NCBI GenBank assembly: GCA_964385645.1
Contig: CAYLPT010000104.1
Location: 1 to 14,110, forward strand
Reading direction: 5' to 3'
Origin: CAYLPT01 sp964385645
GTDB taxonomy: Bacteria; Armatimonadota; Hebobacteria; Hebobacterales; Hebobacteraceae
DNA: 14,110 bases
Shown: positions 13,961 to 14,110 of the stretch, piece by piece
Layout of the letters: each line of letters opens with the position of its first letter
Numbering within the stretch: the stretch's first letter is position 1
Made by a program: the position numbers and the translations under genes
The notes under the pieces: generated by a model
What the model was told of the DNA's origin: nothing
The model's database searches: none
Seen by the model: only the letters and a program-made list of their open reading frames with translations

Positions 13961-14110
13961 TCCTCCACCCCGCCCAGGCCGCGCCGCCGGCTCAGCCTCG
14001 CGCCGACCAGCAACCGCAGCCGCGACAGCCGCCGCGACGCCACGGGCTCATCCTCCACCTCTGAAGGCGGCGCCTCAGACACGGCCGGCGGGTCAGCAGA
14101 CTTCTGACCG
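13885..14110 (-). CDS. 3' end of a convergent gene of unknown function, running off the window
   Basis: A minus-strand frame enters from the right edge without a stop and ends with TGA at 13885-13887. Its last 75 residues are hydrophilic, with an Arg/Leu-rich stretch (RRLSRLRLLVGARLSRRR), a glycine-containing GGVEDYEADPEAR segment and an Ala-rich tail. Codons in the part outside the HEAT gene end almost always in G or C, like the real genes here, which favours coding. It would overlap the 3' end of the HEAT gene by 76 bases tail to tail. No family is recognised. An internal GTG at 14082 is possible but has no clear ribosome site. The frame also reads through the 29-bp repeat, so if that end is an assembly artefact the N-terminal part shown here is not real. 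Confidence 0.4.
   Translation of the reverse strand, partial: GQKSADPPAVSEAPPSEVEDEPVASRRLSRLRLLVGARLSRRRGLGGVEDYEADPEARRQAAEAAARTWWSGSD
14082..14110 (+). repeat. 29-bp repeat, copy at the right edge
   Basis: This is an exact copy of 13399-13427, lying about 120 bases beyond the HEAT gene and running to the last base of the window, so it may extend further. The same GGTCAG/CTGACC hairpin is present at 14091-14096 and 14104-14109. Confidence 0.8.

Overview
The window is about 14 kb of very GC-rich DNA with strongly G/C-ending codons. It carries a compact phosphate-sensing and phosphate-uptake locus. A porin-type outer-membrane protein, two exported phosphate-binding proteins (one a probable lipoprotein) and an AMIN-domain protein point to a bacterium with two membranes. 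The phylum cannot be fixed from the sequence. A high-GC, HEAT-repeat-rich didermic lineage such as Armatimonadota fits, but this is inference.

Layout. Positions 1-220 hold a cluster of short CATGATTCG-type repeats that runs into a tRNA-Ser(CGA) lacking its 5' acceptor strand. This looks like the edge of an insertion or rearrangement. Next comes a metallophosphoesterase on the minus strand (440-1153), divergent from a phoB-phoR two-component pair (1307-3762) joined by a GTGA overlap. Between phoR and the next gene is an array of TTAACC-like hexamers in 11-bp register followed by a -10-like element, a good candidate PhoB operator and promoter. Downstream on the plus strand are an OprO/OprP-type porin, two tandem pstS paralogues separated by a very strong hairpin, then pstC, pstA, pstB and phoU. 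After a 223-bp gap with an extended -10 element comes an 1136-residue protein. It has a signal peptide, a periplasmic AMIN domain, a Pro/Ala-rich linker, one transmembrane helix and about two dozen HEAT repeats predicted to lie in the cytoplasm. The right edge probably contains the 3' end of a convergent minus-strand gene and a 29-bp exact copy of a piece of the HEAT gene.

How it works together. Phosphate would cross the outer membrane by the porin, be caught by PstS1 (soluble) or PstS2 (probably lipid-anchored), and be imported by PstCAB. PhoU would report transporter state to PhoR, which phosphorylates PhoB, which would act at the 11-bp repeat array in front of the porin-pst operon. The least ordinary items are the AMIN-TM-HEAT protein, the paired PstS proteins with different anchoring, the repeat array, and the two boundary structures at the ends of the window.
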